Assembly (NCBI GenBank): GCA_036939355.1
Contig: JALLAP010000619.1
Coordinates: forward strand, 1-11,419
From: Thalassiosira profunda
Taxonomy: Eukaryota > Bacillariophyta > Thalassiosirophyceae > Thalassiosirales > Thalassiosiraceae
Length of the DNA stretch: 11,419 bases
Direction of reading: 5' to 3'
Part shown: piece after piece, positions 1 through 8,178 of the stretch
Layout of the letters: each line of letters begins with the position of its first letter
Numbering within the stretch: position 1 is the first letter of the stretch
Made by a program: the position numbers and the translations under genes
The notes under the pieces: model-generated
The model's database searches: none
What the model was told of the DNA's origin: nothing
What the model saw: only the letters and a program-made list of their open reading frames with translations

Positions 1-19
1 ACAGATCCTCCAGCATGCG

Positions 20-64
20 AATTGGCCAACAGGTTGCAATTTTGGGGACCCAAAAATTGGCCAA
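20..64. repeat. small hairpin flanked by AATTGGCCAA direct repeats
   Basis: The stretch 40-55 is an inverted repeat, TTTTGGG-GA-CCCAAAA, with a two-base loop. It is flanked by two copies of AATTGGCCAA at 20-29 and 55-64, whose TTGGCCAA core is itself self-complementary. It could be a remnant of a small mobile element or a structured 3' region. Bases 1-283 otherwise hold only short ORFs without credible ATG starts or recognisable protein, so I see no gene there. Confidence 0.5.
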
Positions 65-283
65 GTGCAAGTGGCACACTCTGCAGAGCGGAGGGAGGAG
101 AGGGAAGGAGTGACAGCCGCCAATTACTTCAAGGGAGTACAGCTTTTGCAACTACTTCCATGCTTGGGACGATGGAAATATATCTGCTCCGTTGCGACGT
201 GTTTATTGCAAGGCTGTGTTACCTCCATTATGGTGCCACACCCAACCCGGCTGCTGCTGTACACCAACACTCCGACAACATAT

Positions 284-1478
284 TTACAGCTTAGGCGCCA
301 TGCCCAAATCCCGCGCGTACTTAGAAGAAAACGATCATGAGCCTCCGGCTAAGCTGCAGATATGACGTTTCATTCATTCCACTCACCTTGTACCCCACGC
401 CCTTGTCGTCGAGCATTTTCTCCACATCCTGGTAGCTCGGCCGGTCTCCCCCCATGCTCCCCACTCTGACAAAGGCATCGCCGCTGTCGTTTTCTGCGAA
501 CACGATCCAATCGGAATCGAACCGTTTGATCATCCGGATGTTGCCGCCCTTGCACACGTACCCCTCGAGGGTGTACGTAGGACGGTAGCCCAGCTCGTCG
601 AGGCGGCGGAGGACGGATCCCTTGCCGCCGAGGAAGGAGGCGAACGCTCCGACGACCCCGCCGGATTTGGAGGCCGAGTCGAGGGCGTCGTCGACGTTGC
701 GCCATTGGGGATTCAGGAGGGCAATGAGCGGCTTTGCCGACGCCGATTTGGAGGACAGGTCGTCGATCACGCCGACCACCTCTTGGCTGGGCTGGACGAA
801 GGCGCACAGGTCGTTCTCTGCCAGGGTGGGCAGCTTCACGGACTCTCCGAAGAAGCCGAAGCCACCCTTCTCCTCAATGGTCGTGGCGCCCTCGCCGCTG
901 CCGCTCTGCGTGTACAGCAATCCCACCCCGTCGACGCCCGAATCGTCGATCGATCGATCCTCGACAATTGTTGGTGGAACTCCCGTCGCTTTTGTGGTCG
1001 GGCTCAGCTGTCGCAATATATCTTTGGTGGTCGGGGACGCCGCCCGGTACAATTGCATGATCCCGCCCTGCCACGATTCGTCCGTGGGGACCAATTTCAT
1101 GTCCTGGCTTTTGGCCCTGTTGGAGATCTCCGCGTCCGCCTCGTAGTACTGTCCAAGCTGGTCGTTCGCGGCGTCTCTCGGAAGGAGGATGCGGACGATT
1201 TGTCGGTCCAATCCCTGGACGTACGCGTCGCTCATACATTGAGATGCCTGCGATATCATTTCACTGTAGGTGAGGGGGATTTCGAGCGAGGCGTTGAGGT
1301 CCCCGCTGTCGGTGGAGGTGGACTCGGCCGCGGCGGGTTCCGCGGAGAGGCACAGTGCCCCCGGAGGAGTTTTGTGCACATCTTGTGCACAGCACGACGT
1401 GCGGCCGCGGGCGGCGGGGGGCGCGAAGGCCAGGGCCGCCGCCGGGCACAGCAGGCACAGGGACGCGGTGACCTTCAT
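284..1478 (-). CDS. plastid-targeted DUF1995 domain protein
   Basis: Coding join on the minus strand is 1478-387 and 319-284, giving 375 residues. The ATG at 1478 (context AACATGA) is chosen because it opens a signal peptide, MKVTASLCLLCPAAALA, followed at once by FAPPAARGR. That is the AFAP-type motif that directs import through the ER into secondary plastids of red-algal origin. The frame stays open upstream to 1616 but has no ATG there. The mature part fits DUF1995 (PF09353): an N-terminal P-L-T-Y-x-E-M-I helix, the G-L-D-R-Q-I-V-R-I-L-L-P-R-D strand, the family-like block ESWQGGIMQLYRAASPTTKD (about residues 130-149), and LIALLNPQWRNVDDALD later. DUF1995 proteins occur in plastids and cyanobacteria; their biochemical activity is not established as far as I know. 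Domain and targeting are strong; the 3' splice choice is inferred. Confidence 0.85.
320..386 (-). other. intron near the 3' end of the DUF1995 gene
   Basis: On the minus strand a donor CAAG|GTGAGT starts at 386. A pyrimidine-rich acceptor TTTTCTTCTAAG ends at 320, giving a 67-base intron in phase 0, the same size as introns in the neighbouring spliced gene. The last exon then adds YARDLGMAPKL and a TAA at 286-284. An AG at 355-354 would give only a 33-base intron. Reading through adds a different tail that stops at 321. The long acceptor fits best, but no transcript data are available. Confidence 0.65.
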
Positions 1479-1777
1479 GTTGGGCGTGAGGCCGAGCCGA
1501 ATTGAGGGATTAGGGCGAGCCGCCGCCGCCCTGGCAAACCACGCGTCATTTTGCTGACGACGTCGTGTTGAGAGGGACGGCAGGAGGGATGGCGCGATGC
1601 AATGCACAAAATCCAAATCCCAGTCGCCAGCCAGGAGGCCGACTCCTACCTACATACGCCGGCCCCCTCCTCGCTGCGGAGGTGGTGCCGAGCCCACCGC
1701 GGCGTCCGCTCATTGGGGCGGAGGTAGATGGGGGGTGCATCTCTTGGGTGCGCCATAGGACTCACTTTTCCGGTACG
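1479..1777. promoter_or_regulatory. divergent intergenic region, probable bidirectional promoter
   Basis: About 300 bases lie between the ATG of the DUF1995 gene (minus) and the preferred ATG of the next gene (plus). An inverted CCAAT box (ATTGG, 1712-1716) runs directly into GGGGCGG, a GC-box-like string. No TATA box is convincing. Assigning it as the promoter of both genes rests on divergent gene orientation plus these motifs. Part of this stretch may instead be coding if the plus-strand gene starts at the in-frame ATG at 1589. Confidence 0.35.
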
Positions 1778-2368
1778 ATGGATACGACGGGCAAGGGCGA
1801 TGACGTCGAGCGGCCCGACGCAACGCAAACGCCGGGCAGCGTTGTCACGACAACGCGCACCGCGCCGCCAACTGCTTCAATCGGCAGCCGAGATGCTCGT
1901 GTCCGCACGAGACGCGAGCGGCCGCAACGGTTGCAACTACCCGGGGGCGCAGAGGAAGGCGATCCAACAACATCAAAGTCTGCAGATCGGACGATTGCAA
2001 ATGTGCACGAGCCGGACATCGCATCGTTTGTTGCAGGGTGCATCCCCGGGGCGTCGCGCAAGCGGCCGCTCCCACTGATGGCGTTCCTCTCATCGACGAC
2101 CCTGGCCGGCGCCGAGAAGAAAAGGAGGAATGACGAGGCGGCGAAGCATAAACTCCGGGCTGAGGAGGAGGCCCAAAAGGCGTTGATGCGCAATCCAATA
2201 GACGGCACGGGGGAGAGAGGAGGGGATGCAAAGGTGGCCGCGGGGGATGAAAAAGCACCGCCTCGAGTGACAACCACGAGGGAACAGACTTCGAACATCC
2301 TCATGCCGCCGCTGCTGAGAGAATACTTGAAGGGTCTGGACAAACCTCCCGTCCCGAAAAGTGGATGA
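1778..2368 (+). CDS. hypothetical basic protein, probably nuclear
   Basis: A 196-residue single-exon reading frame. I prefer the ATG at 1778 because it has a good context (A at -3, G at +4). The frame is open upstream, with another ATG at 1589 that would add a proline- and arginine-rich leader. I recognise no family. The first 90 residues are Thr/Arg-rich and look disordered. From about residue 90 there is a hydrophobic stretch around FVAGCIPGASRKRPLPLMAF. Next comes a charged helix with a KKRR cluster (AEKKRRNDEAAKHKLRAEEE) that could serve as a nuclear localisation signal or short coiled coil. The C-terminus, LLREYLKGLDKPPVPKSG, may be a conserved end. The gene diverges from the DUF1995 gene and converges on the next one with a 207-base gap. 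Several other frames are open here, so coding status rests on composition and the helix. Confidence 0.5.
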   Translation: MDTTGKGDDVERPDATQTPGSVVTTTRTAPPTASIGSRDARVRTRRERPQRLQLPGGAEEGDPTTSKSADRTIANVHEPDIASFVAGCIPGASRKRPLPLMAFLSSTTLAGAEKKRRNDEAAKHKLRAEEEAQKALMRNPIDGTGERGGDAKVAAGDEKAPPRVTTTREQTSNILMPPLLREYLKGLDKPPVPKSG

Positions 2369-2575
2369 GCAGTAGCGCTTTACGTTATCGGGGACTCCTC
2401 GGGATTCAGCGGCAGCGATGGAGCTTTGCTTTTCTCGAATATTGATGCTAAAGACAACTAGATATGTGTGAATTGTACTGCACTAGCAAACGAGAGCTCG
2501 CCCAACCTCCAAGATTGTGCTGCTCTTTTGCTCCAACCCTCTAGAACAGTCGAGCTAGCTGTGCTCCGAACCCAT

Positions 2576-3775
2576 CTATTCTTCACTCGCTACGCCACTC
2601 TGCTCCGACAGGATCTCGGAGAGTCGCCGCTTCGACTTCTCCGGAGTTGGGACGTGGCTGACGGCGTACTGCCGTTTCCCCTCGTCGTACAACTCCTTGG
2701 CCTTCTTCTCCAGGTTCAGCTCGAGCTCCTTCATCTCCCCGATCTTGCTCTTCTCCTCCTCATCCTTCCTCTTGATTTTCGCCTTCAGACCATCCTCGTA
2801 CGCCACATCATCGGAATCTTTCGCTGGCATGTCCTCCGCCAATTTCAACATCTTCTCTCTGCTGGCTTTGAACTTGCGAATCTCCACTACAGCAACCGCA
2901 AGCTCCGCCGATGGAGGGTCGATTTCCTCCTCCCGATACTCCTTCAGAAGCCTCAAGAAGGACGGGAGCATAATCTCGTGATGTTGCTCGGCAAGCAGCC
3001 GCATACGGAACCGACACCGCTCCGCCACCTTCTCATCCACCTCCTCCTCGCTGAGCTCCCCCCCACTCTCAAGACTCGCTTTGTACGCTTTGAGGTTGGC
3101 CAACAGCGCCGCCATCAAAGTCCCCATGTCCTCCCCGGCGTCCTCCCCGGCATCCTCGTCGTCGTCGTCCACGTCGCCCTTTTCCAACGAAATCCTGCCC
3201 GGCCGCTGCTTCCTCGCTCCCCCCTCGCCCTCCAAATCGTCCTCCAAATCGACGGCCTTGCGCTTCCGCCCCAGCGTGGAGTCCTCGTCCTCGTCCTCGT
3301 CCTCCGCGGGGTCCACCGCCATGGAGCCCTCCGGCACTTCCCCACGGCAGCAGACGCAGATCGCCTTCTTGCCCTTCTGCACCACCCGCTTGTGCATGAT
3401 CCTGCTCAACACGCTCCCCTCGCCCGCCACCACGTCCCCGTTGTCGTCCATCTTCGTCAAGGTCATGCCCACGAATTCGGGCATGATGAACTCCTTATTC
3501 TTCTGCTTTTTCGCTGTGAAATACTCCTGCAAATCCCTCCAATCGGCTTCGCTCAGACCATCCCGCAGAAACAACAAGTCGCAAGTTCGCACCGTCGATT
3601 TGTACCTGTCACAAATGAGGTGGCCTCTGGCGCCGCCGGGGTCCCTTCCGAGGATTGTGGTGAAGAAACCAGTTTCCTTCACAATGACGTGCTTGCCCAC
3701 GAGTTTTGCGTAGGGGCAGTTGTTGTTGTCGGTTCCGCCGCCGGCGCCGGTGCCGCCGCTGTTGTTGTCCGCCAT
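2576..3775 (-). CDS. acidic coiled-coil protein of unknown function, probably nuclear
   Basis: A 399-residue frame from an ATG at 3775 in good context (ACAATGG) to TAG at 2576. I do not recognise a family. After a Gly/Asn-rich start, residues about 20-160 look folded: AKLVGKHVIVKETGFFTTIL resembles the opening strands of a small beta-barrel (Tudor/KOW-like, low certainty). Then comes a helical part (DWRDLQEYFTAKK) and a C-V-C-C motif near residue 140 with no clear partner cysteines. Residues about 155-215 are acidic and low complexity (DEDEDEDED, repeated AGED), interrupted by GRKRK, a likely nuclear localisation signal. The last 170 residues are Lys/Glu-rich helix, probably coiled coil, ending in a Ser/Lys tail. 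AGED repeats come from a tandem 12-base duplication and the Asp/Glu run from a TCCTCG-type repeat on the plus strand. The composition suits a chromatin or nucleolar protein, but that is inference. Confidence 0.8.
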   Translation of the reverse strand: MADNNSGGTGAGGGTDNNNCPYAKLVGKHVIVKETGFFTTILGRDPGGARGHLICDRYKSTVRTCDLLFLRDGLSEADWRDLQEYFTAKKQKNKEFIMPEFVGMTLTKMDDNGDVVAGEGSVLSRIMHKRVVQKGKKAICVCCRGEVPEGSMAVDPAEDEDEDEDSTLGRKRKAVDLEDDLEGEGGARKQRPGRISLEKGDVDDDDEDAGEDAGEDMGTLMAALLANLKAYKASLESGGELSEEEVDEKVAERCRFRMRLLAEQHHEIMLPSFLRLLKEYREEEIDPPSAELAVAVVEIRKFKASREKMLKLAEDMPAKDSDDVAYEDGLKAKIKRKDEEEKSKIGEMKELELNLEKKAKELYDEGKRQYAVSHVPTPEKSKRRLSEILSEQSGVASEE

Positions 3776-4458
3776 TGTGGAGTGGAGAGGGAGCAGGCGG
3801 GAGATGATGGGTGGATGTTGCCGCCAGTGCTGCGGGGCGGCCAGGAGGGGAAGCGGTCGGAGGAGAGCAGCGAGCTCGACGTCTCGATTTTTTGTGCGGG
3901 CGTTTTGTTAGCTAGCGCAACCGCCTTGCTTTGCTCCCGCTTCTCTCCTCTCGCTCTCACAACTCTCGCCTCGCGAGCAACGGAAGCAAAGACGAGAGAG
4001 CAGACCCCCCTCGCCGCTACCGCCGCCGCCACCGCCCCTCCCTGCGCCCCGCCGGCCGCTGCCACTCTCCCCCGCCGATTGGCCTGCTTGCTCTGGCTGT
4101 GGGGGGGGCAGTGCTGGCTCGCAGGCCGGACATCGTCCAATGATGCGAGATCGCATTGGACACCGAACTCGCGAAGACGCCACCGGGGGCGGCCATCAGC
4201 CCCCGCCTGTCAATCATGACACCCCGACGAGGGAGCGGCCCCACGACGGTGGGGTGGACGGCGCGGCGGAAGCGGCCGCCGCTCTCGTCGCGCGCGGGGG
4301 CGGCGGCGGCCGCGGTGGCGGAGGGGAATCGAAATCTTCGTCCCCTCCGCCGTCCCCTCCTCATTCGCCCGCCCCCTTCTTCCGCTTGCGCTACACGCTC
4401 GACTCCCGGCAATTGCAGTCTCATCTGATGTGCCTCTCTTTTGTTGCTGCACCGTCAG
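3776..4458. promoter_or_regulatory. divergent promoter region with CCAAT boxes; holds the unresolved first exon of the Tudor-HNH gene
   Basis: This GC-rich stretch separates two divergent genes. CCAAT-type boxes are at 4078-4082 (inverted), 4137-4141 (direct) and 4155-4159 (inverted). The start codon of the downstream gene must lie here, because its first confident exon follows the acceptor at 4457-4458 and the frame is closed by TGA at 4426-4428. Candidate starts are the ATG at 4216 (frame joins through donors at 4249 or 4315) and the ATGs at 4140/4143 (donors at 4254 or 4287). None of these donors is a strong GTGAGT/GTAAG match, so I leave the exon unassigned. The pyrimidine-rich run 4336-4456 fits the end of an intron. 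Confidence 0.5.
4137..4159. promoter_or_regulatory. interrupted palindrome of two inverted CCAAT boxes
   Basis: CCAAT at 4137-4141 and ATTGG at 4155-4159 face each other around the dyad GCGA-GA-TCGC (4145-4154), with three unpaired bases (GAT, 4142-4144) on the left arm. CCAAT pairs bind the NF-Y/HAP complex in many eukaryotes and are common in bidirectional promoters. Alternatively the ATGs at 4140 and 4143 are the translation start, in which case this lies in coding sequence. Confidence 0.4.
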
Positions 4459-7400
4459 GCGGTCCATTGTGCTGTCGACGGAAGCAAGGTCCTCTTCGGA
4501 CCAGGCACCAATCTGGATATCTACGGGCGAGACGGGACGCCCCGCCTAGGAGTTGTGTTGTACGGTGTGGCTGGGAAGTACACGGTTCATTTCTCCAACG
4601 GAGACGTGGAGCACGGGCTCAAACTATCTTCCGAGAACGTGAAGCTTCGGCCTTCCAGCAATGTTCTAGAGGAGCGTTTCGGCGGCGAGATGGACAGAAT
4701 CGTGGAGTTGGACAAGGACGGCCAGCACCTCGATGCCAGGATCGCACGCATGATTTTGGCCGTACAGGTGAACGGAGGCAGGACTCCCGTGGGCCACCCC
4801 CTCCAGCAGATCAACAGACTGCTCCACACAGAGAGGCACGAACGGCGAAGGAGTGAGTGAAGCTCGTGCAGCGTCGATTGTTTTCGTCCACTGCCCTCAC
4901 CCGCGCCTTTTTGCCGCTCGTTTGATAGAGGCGGCCGCGGCATGCAAGCGGGCTGCCGCCCCGTCGACTCCCAAGTCTCGGAAGGCGAAGAAGCGTTCGC
5001 CCGCAAGCAAGAGTCCACGCAAGCCCTTCGGCAACCGCGGCAACCTCTCCAAAGCCGACGGGGACGATTGGGACGATGATAGCGCATCTGCCTCAAGCCC
5101 TGCCCCCAAACGGCAGAGAAGCGACGATTCTGCCCCTCCCACACCACGGCAGAGGCATCAGAAAAGGATGTCGGACGCAAGGCAGAGGGTGAAGCAGAAG
5201 AGCTTGGAGCGGTCCAACCGCTCGAAGTCGCCCCCGTCTCGTGAGTTGGCCGGCTCCTTGCCTCGTTTGTCGGCGTCCCTCTTGACTCAACTGACATTCT
5301 TCTACTCTCAGCTCGACGTTCGCCGACCGTGCGCAGACGGCTGTTTGATGAAGGGGCGGACAATGCCGCGCGGATGGACGTCGACGACGAGGCGACGGAG
5401 ACGACCGATGCCTCGCAGATGGACGTGGACGACGGCGTGGACGAGATGGCCGACGCCACGGAGGAGAGCAGCGCCAGCGACGTGTCGACGAGCGACAACG
5501 GCACGTCGGGGGCGATGTGCCTCGAGTGCGACACGTGCTCATGCGGGCGGGCCTCGCCCCACGGCTGCACGTCGAACAGAGCTGCATCACCTCCCAGGAA
5601 GATGAGAACGAGGAGCAGCGTATTGGTACGTGTTCCGCGCTGTGAGTCGACAAAAGTTCATGCTCACCGCTCACCAATTCCTGTTGTTCCTACCTGCCTT
5701 TCGTTCACAGCGGGACGAGGAGCCGGGAGACTTTGATGAGGAGAGCGATTGCGAGGAGATTCCTGCAGGGCCACGGCATGGCGCTGCTTTTCGTGCAATG
5801 GATACAGAGTATCAGAGGAGCGTGTTGGGCTTCACGCCTGAGAAACAGACGGCGCCAGCCAAGGAGGTGCGCCAAAAGTGTCAGTTTTGTCCACCGCTAT
5901 CAATGCTCACCTCTCTATGCATTTTGTTCACAGCAGGACGACGGCGATGGTGACGATCAAAGCTGCAAGGGCGAAGAAGCCGTCGAAAGGACGGCGTTGC
6001 ACCCGGCCGCGGCCCCAATCAACCCAGCCGACCCCCTGCACGAAGAGCCGAAGTTTGAGGCTTTGATCGAGTTCATGCGCAACGCGGTGCTGAAGGAAAA
6101 GCTCAACGATCCAAGCTTTCGCGCGTCCGTTAAGCAGAGTTTGTCTGGGCTGCCTCCTCGCGTGGCTGGCGTGGTCGAGAGGCTGCTGCTGGAGACGGAG
6201 CATCACGCCTCCTCTGGCGACGAGTCGAGCGACGGCAGCAGCGAAAGCGACGATGGTAGTGGAGCGGAGGGCCGCTCGGAAAGCGACGAATCAGAAGGCG
6301 ACGAGTCGAATGAAGATGATGGCGCTTCTAACGACAGCTCTGACGACGGGATTGACGAAGAAACGTTTCACCCGGACGAATTGCAGCGTGTGCCGCACCA
6401 TTTCATCGTTCAATTGACTAAGAAGGACAAGGTCCACAGCAGCGCCTACAACCAAATGCCCGGATGGTGCTACTTTGAGGAAGTTTGCCTTGAATTCATT
6501 GACGAGTACAAGGGTTGGAAAGACAAAGAAGACGAAGCCCTTGGCAAGGTAAGCAATGGCCTGCAAACCATCCCTGCCTTTGCTTTGATCTGACGCTTTT
6601 TCTGCTTGCTGTTTCAGAGGATCTTTGATCGATTGAAAGCGGACGGCTTTGTCTTCATGGCCGTCGATGCGAACAATCGATACGTGCCTGTTGAGGAGCC
6701 CGGGGAGGATTTCGATGCTTGGGTCGAAGGAAGAACTGGACGTGTCACCGACGACACGTCGTACCGATCCATCGTTTGTATGAGGCTCAGAAATCTGAAC
6801 AAGAGAGGGGCCCAGAGGCGAGTAAAGGAGGACGAAGCCGCTCGCCTTGCTAGCGCCTTTAAAGCTGCGAAGAAGTCTTCTCCCTCGTTGGGCATCTTTG
6901 ATCCCGAATCCGACAGCTATGTGCCGCATCCGCTCGACCCGTCCCTTCCTGCTGATGTGTCAGAGGAGGAGGAGGAGTACGAGCAGTTCCAGAGAGAGAA
7001 GGCCGAGGAGATGGAGAGCAGCGACCCGGAGCCAGCGCCTCGCTCCTGCTCGTGCAGAGGGGGCTGCGATTACGACGTGAGTCTTTGTGCTTGCTTGCTC
7101 ATTCGTCTCGTTTCATCCATCTAACTCTCTTTCACTCGCACAGTCCTGTGGGTTAGACACGATGTGGAAGGTCGTGTTTCAACACGCCAATTTCTTCGAG
7201 CACGTCTTGGAATTGGAGGAGCTAGGCGAGAAGCCGGACCTCGGCAAGCTTTTGACCTTCATCAAGAGCTGCAACTTCGAGTGCTTTGAGTCAATGAACG
7301 GCGAGGAGATTCTGCATTCCTTGCTCAACCCCAACAACAAAGTAAACGGTCGTCGTTACAAGACGTTCCAAGGGCGCTGGGACGCTGGGCGTTGGCGCCC

Positions 7401-8178
7401 AATGCTTGGCGATATCGTTTATGGCGTCCAGCGTCGACTGTGCGGCAAGTGCTACTGCTGTGGCCGCGAGGTTGGGCGCTACCGCAAAGGGTCACAGCTG
7501 TTCGGCTTCCACATGGATCATATGAAGCAGTTTTGGTGGAAGGACACTGCTTGTTCGAGTCTGAAGGAGTCGATCGCTTGCATGCTTTTGGAGAGCTTGA
7601 AGACGCGCCTCGTTTGCGGCTTCTGCCACGAAGCCGGCAACATTCCGGGATACGCGGAGCACCTGCAGTACAAGCGCAAGCTGACGTACGACTTCGGCAC
7701 CACACACCGCACTGCCGCGCAGGCGCTCGAGCTGCGGGAGATGAAGTGCTTCATTTTGGAGCTGAAGTCGAGGGGCGCTTTCTGGACGGGGAAGAATGCG
7801 AAGATGTCGTGGAAGACGCTGGAGTTTTTGGTGTGGAAGTACTTCCGCGTGATACTGAGCGACGTCACTTACTCCACGGAGGCTGATTGGATGTCGACCG
7901 ATCGTAAGAAATCAATGTACCGCGGGCGCCGGCTCATCAACACCGTCATCATGAACTTGCTGAAGAAGCTTGGGGTGGAATGCGACGGCTGCGAGGAGGA
8001 CTTCTCCAACCACATTCCTGCGCGGATGTCGGGGATCCACATGGATCATCGGGGCCGGAAGAAGAAGGATCCAAGTGATGCGACGGCCTACCACATCGAC
8101 GTGCTCATCGACGAGTTGAAACGAGGAAGGTGCAACCCTCTTTGCATCTTCTGTCATGGGGATATGACAAACGGGTAA
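4459..8178 (+). CDS. large multidomain protein: Tudor-like domain, charged linkers and C-terminal tandem HNH-like modules (5' exon missing)
   Basis: Coding join is 4459-4852, 4929-5240, 5312-5625, 5711-5866, 5934-6548, 6618-7076, 7144-8178. This is 3,285 bases, 1,094 residues plus stop, without its first exon. All six introns (67-85 bases) are GT-AG, mostly GTGAGT/GTAAGC donors and CAG acceptors, and every junction keeps frame. Order from the first residue visible: Tudor-like domain (8-64); helical stretch (65-130); basic region with SP(K/R)K-type motifs as in histone H1 (138-164); KRQR and other nuclear localisation signals; MDVDD-repeat acidic part and a Cys-rich CLECDTCSC patch; helices (about 430-480); Ser/Asp/Glu-rich tract (485-531); a middle domain (about 545-650); a Cys cluster near 740-752; tandem HNH-like modules (853-912 and 1030-1088). 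Inferred role: a chromatin-associated nuclease or DNA-binding protein. The full architecture is unfamiliar to me. The donor-like GGTAAG at the stop leaves a possible further exon. Confidence 0.85.
4480..4650 (+). other. Tudor-like domain of the HNH protein
   Basis: The segment from GSKVLFGPGT to SENVKLRP has the strand pattern of a Tudor/SGF29-like barrel: a G-x-x-V opening strand, a loop, LGVVLYGVAGKYTVHFSNGD, then an E-x-G-L-K turn and a closing strand. The block G-K-Y-T-V-H-F-S-N-G-D matches the usual G-x-Y-x-V-x-F-D-D-G-D of such domains. These domains often bind methylated lysine or arginine on histones. An aromatic cage cannot be confirmed from sequence alone. Confidence 0.6.
6390..6800 (+). 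other. middle domain, possible divergent DUF6824-type domain
   Basis: The stretch spans the intron at 6549-6617. It runs from VPHHFIVQLTKKD through GWCYFEEVCLEFIDEYKGWK and LGKRIFDRLKADGFVFMAVD to MRLRNLNKR. The order N/W-F-x-x-V-x-x-F-x-x-Y, then K-x-I-x-x-x-L-x-x-x-G-x-x-F, then R-L-R recalls the DUF6824 domain that is abundant in diatoms, where G-N-x-x-F, Y, K-x-x-I-V and G-R-F-L recur. The key GRG and GN residues of that family are not clear here, so the match is tentative. Confidence 0.3.
7450..7629 (+). other. HNH-like zinc module A
   Basis: Within the last exon, CYCC (7450-7461) is followed after 16 residues by G-F-H-M-D-H (HMDH at 7510-7521), then by C-G-F-C-H (7615-7629). This is the C-x2-C, H-x-D-H, C-x2-C-H arrangement of cysteine-rich HNH (beta-beta-alpha metal) nucleases. 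In that family the H after D is the catalytic base and the cysteines hold a structural zinc. The spacing between HMDH and the last pair is about 31 residues. Confidence 0.6.
7981..8157 (+). other. HNH-like zinc module B
   Basis: A second copy of the module: C-D-G-C (7981-7992), then G-I-H-M-D-H (HMDH at 8038-8049), then L-C-I-F-C-H-G-D-M-T-N-G at the extreme C-terminus (cysteines at 8143 and 8152). The ending resembles the closing C-x-x-C-H-x-x-K-T-N of HNH endonucleases. The protein stops two residues after the Thr-Asn pair starts, so the module is at the limit of completeness. Both copies share spacing and the HMDH motif, which suggests internal duplication. Confidence 0.65.

Noticed and set aside
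941..962. GATC-rich CGATCGATCGATCC string
   Set aside because: It lies inside the DUF1995 coding sequence and is explained by Arg/Ile/Asp codons; no regulatory role is supported.
705..1505. 266-residue plus-strand ORF opposite the DUF1995 gene
   Set aside because: The opposite strand has a recognisable plastid-targeted domain protein. This frame is Arg/Gly-rich and matches nothing I know.
1762..2343. 193-residue minus-strand ORF opposite the small basic protein
   Set aside because: It has no ATG at its start and is Ser/Ala/Val-rich antisense-like. The plus strand has a good ATG context and a charged helix. The choice is less certain than for the others.
2468..4219. 583-residue plus-strand ORF, the longest open frame in the window
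   Set aside because: It lies antisense to the ATG-started coiled-coil gene. It begins at GTG without an early ATG, and its Leu/His/Arg-rich composition is what antisense of GAG/AAG/GAC-rich codons gives. It also runs through the promoter region.
4587..5570. 327-residue minus-strand ORF
   Set aside because: It is antisense to three exons and two introns of the Tudor-HNH gene, begins at GTG, and has Ser/Arg-rich composition without recognisable motifs.
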